Source: Fistularia commersonii
Taxonomy: Eukaryota; Chordata; Actinopteri; Syngnathiformes; Fistulariidae
Length of the DNA: 64,000 nucleotides
Reading direction: 5' to 3'
NCBI GenBank assembly: GCA_037954325.1
Contig: JBBMNZ010000034.1
Location: forward strand, 6,043,501 to 6,107,500
Part shown: positions 60,547-64,000 of the stretch, one piece after another
Position numbering within the stretch: the stretch's first letter is position 1
How the letters are laid out: every line of letters starts with the position of its first letter
Notes under the pieces: model-generated
Databases searched by the model: none
Told to the model about the DNA's origin: nothing
Seen by the model: only the letters and a program-made list of their open reading frames with translations
Made by a program: the position numbers and the translations under genes

Positions 60547-61557
60547 GTAAGAACCCTTCGATGCACGGTTTGCAATGTTATTCAGTCGTGTGAACTAACA
60601 GACCCCGGTGCATTTATTGTAAAAGAAACATCGAAAGACCAAAGTGCATGAATCTCTGCTTCAATTGTTAAAGATGTGCTGCATGATGTACATTTGTGGG
60701 AACTGGATTTTAAACAGTAAAACTTGGTTTTCGTCAATGGAAAGGGAATAACATAACCCCCCACCACCACCACCAAAATAATAATAATAATAATATAAGA
60801 CAGTACAGAAATAAGATTATTTTCTTTTATAATTTTGCAGCCTGATGTCAACATGCAACGTTTCTCTTTTCTTTATATTTTATTTATTTATTAATTGATA
60901 TATTTATTTGAATTGCCAAGTTGGCTCAACCCCAGAGGGTTCCAAGCATCTATGAGTTACAGTCAACAAATCCCTGCACCGGGTCTAGACACCCCAAAGC
61001 ACCCCAACCCACCCTCCGCCCCGTCCACAGCTGTCTATCAGACATCCACTGGTCTATTTGGGGAGACAGGCCACTCTGAATTCCTCTCCAGTAGATAATC
61101 CTCTAGAGAAAGATGGGGACGAGAGACATGGATGAGGGGAGGCTATCTGTTAGGAATTTTCCAAATCCACCGGAGCTGTTTGTGACCCTTATCCTGCTGC
61201 GGCGGTTTTAAAAGGGACGTCATCCTCAACAACAGCAACTGGTAAAAAAAGGGGGAGGGACGTGAAGGTTTGGAGAAATGAAAATCACTTCTAGACTTGA
61301 TAATTTGGGGGGGTTAGGAGGACGTCAATCTAAAGATAATCACAAGGTTTCACAACACTTTGGGGATGAGCTGACGAACAGCGGATGAATCCGGCGTCAG
61401 ATCAGCCAAAAGATTAGGGACATTGAAACGGACTCCAGTTTTTGGCGGAGCGTCAGGAGATGCTCTGGCAATGTAAAGGGTGATGAACAAACGCTGACAA
61501 CTGTTCATATGTTTCTAATCTCTCCTGACTCTCCTCCAGTGAGATCTCATCAGCAGG

Positions 61558-61571
61558 ATGCCTGAACATGT
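61558..61571 (+). CDS. tnni1: tnni1 first coding exon
   Basis: The exon begins at acceptor ctcctccag (61539) with 18 nt of 5' UTR, then ATG 61558. It encodes MPEH plus two bases of the next codon, with donor CATGT|gtgagt. Confidence 0.85.
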
Positions 61572-63604
61572 GTGAGTGACTGGACTTTGTGTTCTTTTTA
61601 TAAACTGCCCACTCATTCATTCACATGGGCACCAATAAACAAATGTTCCACATATTTTATAGCTTAGATTTCAGATGACCATCTCTTAATTCTGGCTCTC
61701 TTTTTTTTCCACAGGCAAGAGGTGAGTGTACAGGATATATTTGAGATGATCCATTTAGTAGATAGAATTATTTGTTACTCAAGTGGCAGCATCTTATATT
61801 CTCTTCTACCTCCAGAGGAAACCAAAGATCTCAGCCTCAAGAAAGCTTATGCTCAAGGTTAGAGAGACCACGGTCACACTTTTATTACAAGCTAGAAATG
61901 AAATGTGTTTTTTTTTTTTTTTCTACAAGAAAGTAGCAAAAGTTGGGGTCCAGAATCTGTGCTCATGTTCAAACAGAGCCTGATGGTGGCAAAGGCCAAG
62001 GAGGAGCTGGAGCAAGAGATCCTGGACAAAGAGGAGGAGAAAGAGAAGTATCTTGTGGAGAGAGCCCCTCCTCTGAACACCAGCCACATGAGTCTTGCAC
62101 AGCTCCAGGTACCTCACGCTAAAAGTTAGGATTACATCTTTCCTTATATAATCCTCATTCCTGGGAATTTCAAGAAATGCAAATAAAGCCTTATTACGCA
62201 TGACCAATACACCCTGCTGGTGAATTTCTCTTTAAACATAATTGTTTATCTTTTTATCTTCTTTAAACATAGTTTTTTATCTTTATCTTGAAGTGAAAAA
62301 ACAGGACATTTCACTTCCCTCGTGATCTGAAAAAAAAAAATGTTTTCAGAGCCCTAACGTTTCAGGATCTGCATTGTTTTTTTTCCCCCTACGTTTTTGG
62401 ATTATGTGTAAATATGTGCAGGATCTCTGCAGAGAACTCCATGCCAAGATAGACGTGGTAGATGAAGAGCGATATGACATTGAGGCCAAAGTGATGCTCA
62501 ACACGCGTGAGGTAAAATGCACTTGGTCAGTTAATTTTCAAGAGCTGCAGGCAGACCGCATCAGCTCTTTTCTAAGTTACCCAAATCAAAAGAACCGATG
62601 ACACTGAAGATGAATGACTTTCTATCCCTCGGTCCAGATTAAGGACCTGAACATCAAGGTGTTGGACCTAAGAGGGAAGTTTAAGAGGCCTAATCTACGC
62701 CGTGTTCGCGTGTCTGCCGATGCCATCCTCCGCTCACTGCTGGGCTCAAAGCACAAAGTCTCCATGGATCTCAGAGCCAACCTGAAGTCAGTCAAGAAGG
62801 AGGATACCGAGAAGGTGTTTGCAAAATACACACACACCCACACCCACACACAGTGTATCTTCCTTAAAGCAAGAGTACGGTAGTGACAAGGAAGTCACTT
62901 CTGAGTCACTTTAGGGGTGTCGTGGTGCAAGAAGTTGAGCAATAATCTTTAGAACCAAACATTCCTGGTTCGATTCCCGGCTCCTCCTAATGTGTCGAAG
63001 TCTTGTTGAGCAAGACTCACTAACTGCTCCCCAACGGCAGCCGACTGTTCATGGTTTATCCGTGATCGGTTAATTGTAGAGAGTGACTTTCCCCACGATG
63101 GATTAATAAAGGATAAATGAAACAAGAGATAGAGGCTGAGTGTGCACCTGATACTTTGTTCATCTATGTGTGTGAAAGGTGTGTCAGAGGAGAAAAACTA
63201 TAAAGAATGATCCTCTTGTACACACAGGGTAGATATTGCAATTTGCTCTGATCAGTGATCAGTGTGGGCAGAGTAGCCATCAGCAGTTAAGAATTGAGTT
63301 TGCTTGTCTGAACACGCGTATCTTGAGTTCAGTAAACCAGTTCTACCAGTATGGATATACTGTGTTATCAAAGGGAAATTCCAGATGACAACGTGGATCC
63401 CAAACGGCTAGAGAAAAAAAAATACAGATGTGAAACATCTGACAGGAAAACAAATCAATGTCTGCATTTTCACAACATCCGCCTCTTGTCGTTCTGCAGA
63501 AGAGGCCGGTTGAGGACAGCGACTGGAGGAAAAACGTAGAGGCCATGTCAGGAATGGAGGGAAGAAAGAAGATGTTCGATGCTGCTAAGGGTCCCGCTCA
63601 GTGA
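61558..63604 (+). CDS. tnni1: tnni1, slow skeletal troponin I (seven coding exons, 188 aa)
   Basis: Troponin I is the inhibitory subunit of the thin-filament troponin complex; it blocks actomyosin until troponin C binds calcium. Coding exons join as 61558..61571, 61715..61721, 61816..61857, 61977..62108, 62422..62511, 62638..62814 and 63500..63604. All borders are GT-AG in matching phase. The protein has 188 residues against 187 in human TNNI1. Blocks in order: [14 protein letters not shown] (troponin C-binding N-terminus), the acidic [18 protein letters not shown] segment, [20 protein letters not shown] (troponin T-binding coiled coil), the inhibitory region [17 protein letters not shown] at about residues 108-124, and [20 protein letters not shown] (switch/mobile region). 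The C-terminus reads [20 protein letters not shown]. It lacks the long cardiac N-terminal extension. Synteny with phlda3, csrp1 and nav1 supports tnni1 rather than tnni2. Confidence 0.95.
61715..61721 (+). CDS. tnni1: tnni1 7-nt microexon
   Basis: GCAAGAG lies between a strong acceptor (ttttttttccacag) and a strong donor (gtgagt). Joining it gives MPEHVQE followed directly by RKPKIS, the known troponin I N-terminus. Very small exons at this place are a feature of troponin I genes. Confidence 0.85.
61816..61857 (+). CDS. tnni1: tnni1 coding exon 3
   Basis: Fourteen codons, [14 protein letters not shown], lie between acceptor ctacctccag and donor CTCAAG|gttaga. Confidence 0.93.
61977..62108 (+). 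CDS. tnni1: tnni1 coding exon 4
   Basis: After acceptor ttcaaacag 44 codons run from [14 protein letters not shown] to HMSLAQLQ, with donor CTCCAG|gtacct. Confidence 0.95.
62422..62511 (+). CDS. tnni1: tnni1 coding exon 5
   Basis: After acceptor tatgtgcag 30 codons run from [19 protein letters not shown] to MLNTRE, with donor CGTGAG|gtaaaa. This is the coiled coil that pairs with troponin T. Confidence 0.96.
62638..62814 (+). CDS. tnni1: tnni1 coding exon 6 (inhibitory and switch regions)
   Basis: After acceptor ctcggtccag 59 codons run from [18 protein letters not shown] to [12 protein letters not shown], with donor GAGAAG|gtgttt. The donor is weaker than the others, and a (CACACC) tract follows it. 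Confidence 0.96.
62910..63125 (+). mobile_element. tRNA-derived SINE in tnni1 last intron
   Basis: The sequence begins GGGGTGTCGTGGTGCAAGAA, has B box GGTTCGATTCCCGGC, the body block TGTGTCGAAGTCTTGTTGAG, and ends GATGGATTAATAAAGGATAA. It is the same family as 47828-48015 in the opposite orientation. Confidence 0.75.
63500..63604 (+). CDS. tnni1: tnni1 last coding exon
   Basis: After acceptor cgttctgcag the exon encodes [34 protein letters not shown] and TGA 63602-63604. Confidence 0.96.
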   Translation, partial: KRPVEDSDWRKNVEAMSGMEGRKKMFDAAKGPAQ

Positions 63605-63862
63605 AACTGGAGAGGGGGCGAAAGTCAACTCACTACCTTTCCTCCTAAGACTTTTCTGCAGTTTCTGTATTTTACTGACACCCCCAGCCAGGGTCCTGCA
63701 TGAAAACAATATATTCAAGACATTTTATCCCAGGTGTTTCAAAACCTCTTGCTTCTGTCCAAACAATACGTCTGTGGTGTGACCTATTGATAGGAAGCTG
63801 TAAAGTTTACCATGAACTATGAGCCGTAACATGATAATGAACTGTTCATCGGCTGAGTTTGC

Positions 63863-63868
63863 AATAAA
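63863..63868 (+). terminator. tnni1: tnni1 poly(A) signal
   Basis: AATAAA lies 259 nt after the tnni1 stop codon, in GCAATAAAACGG. A long A run at about 63930-63952 follows. No earlier AATAAA occurs in the 3' UTR. Confidence 0.75.
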
Positions 63869-64000
63869 ACGGATACCCCGAAAAAATGAATCTCATAATT
63901 TTTTCCCATAAAATGTGAACTTCAATGCAAAAAAAAAAAAAAAAAAAAAAAATCAATTTCCTTGTGATAGTTAAACAAAGTTCATCCATTGCAACAAAAA

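Overview
The window is nuclear DNA from a bony fish, very probably a percomorph-type teleost. The genes have introns with GT-AG borders. Long (CA)n/(TG)n tracts, tRNA-derived SINEs and 3' ends of L2-type LINEs are scattered throughout. The recognised genes nav1, csrp1, phlda3 and tnni1 form a block that is also contiguous in mammals (human 1q32.1: TNNI1-PHLDA3-CSRP1-NAV1). The species cannot be named from the sequence. There are no bacterial or viral genes, no CRISPR array and no rRNA.

Layout. (1) About 1-36,000, minus strand: the 5' half of nav1 (neuron navigator 1, a microtubule plus-end protein). Five coding exons were placed at 31,420-30,528, 29,876-29,791, 20,084-19,269, 8,627-8,525 and 7,367-7,041. 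They join in consistent phase and encode the first 741 or so residues of a long isoform. The rest of the gene lies off the left edge. A second start codon at 20,079, just inside exon 3, matches the canonical NAV1 start and lies next to a GC-rich block, which suggests an internal promoter. (2) 40,162-43,915, plus strand: a seven-exon gene for a 408-aa protein with a G2E3-like HECT domain, of a type expanded in teleosts. It sits between nav1 and csrp1. A possible alternative last exon at 41,611-41,864 would give a membrane-anchored short form. (3) 48,540-51,445, plus strand: csrp1 (two LIM domains), five coding exons. (4) 53,107-53,529, plus strand: phlda3 (PH domain), one coding exon in a GC-rich island with a p53-type site upstream. 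(5) 61,558-63,604, plus strand: tnni1 (slow skeletal troponin I), seven coding exons including a 7-nt microexon.

The rest is intron and intergenic DNA with microsatellites, SINE and LINE fragments, a widespread fish repeat, and a 250-bp imperfect palindrome just after phlda3. csrp1 and tnni1 are muscle/cytoskeletal genes, nav1 is a cytoskeletal guidance gene, and phlda3 is a p53-responsive Akt inhibitor. They share ancestral neighbourhood rather than a pathway. The least expected item is the HECT-like gene and its possible truncated isoform. All exon borders were read by eye from splice consensus, phase and recalled family sequence; no alignment was run.
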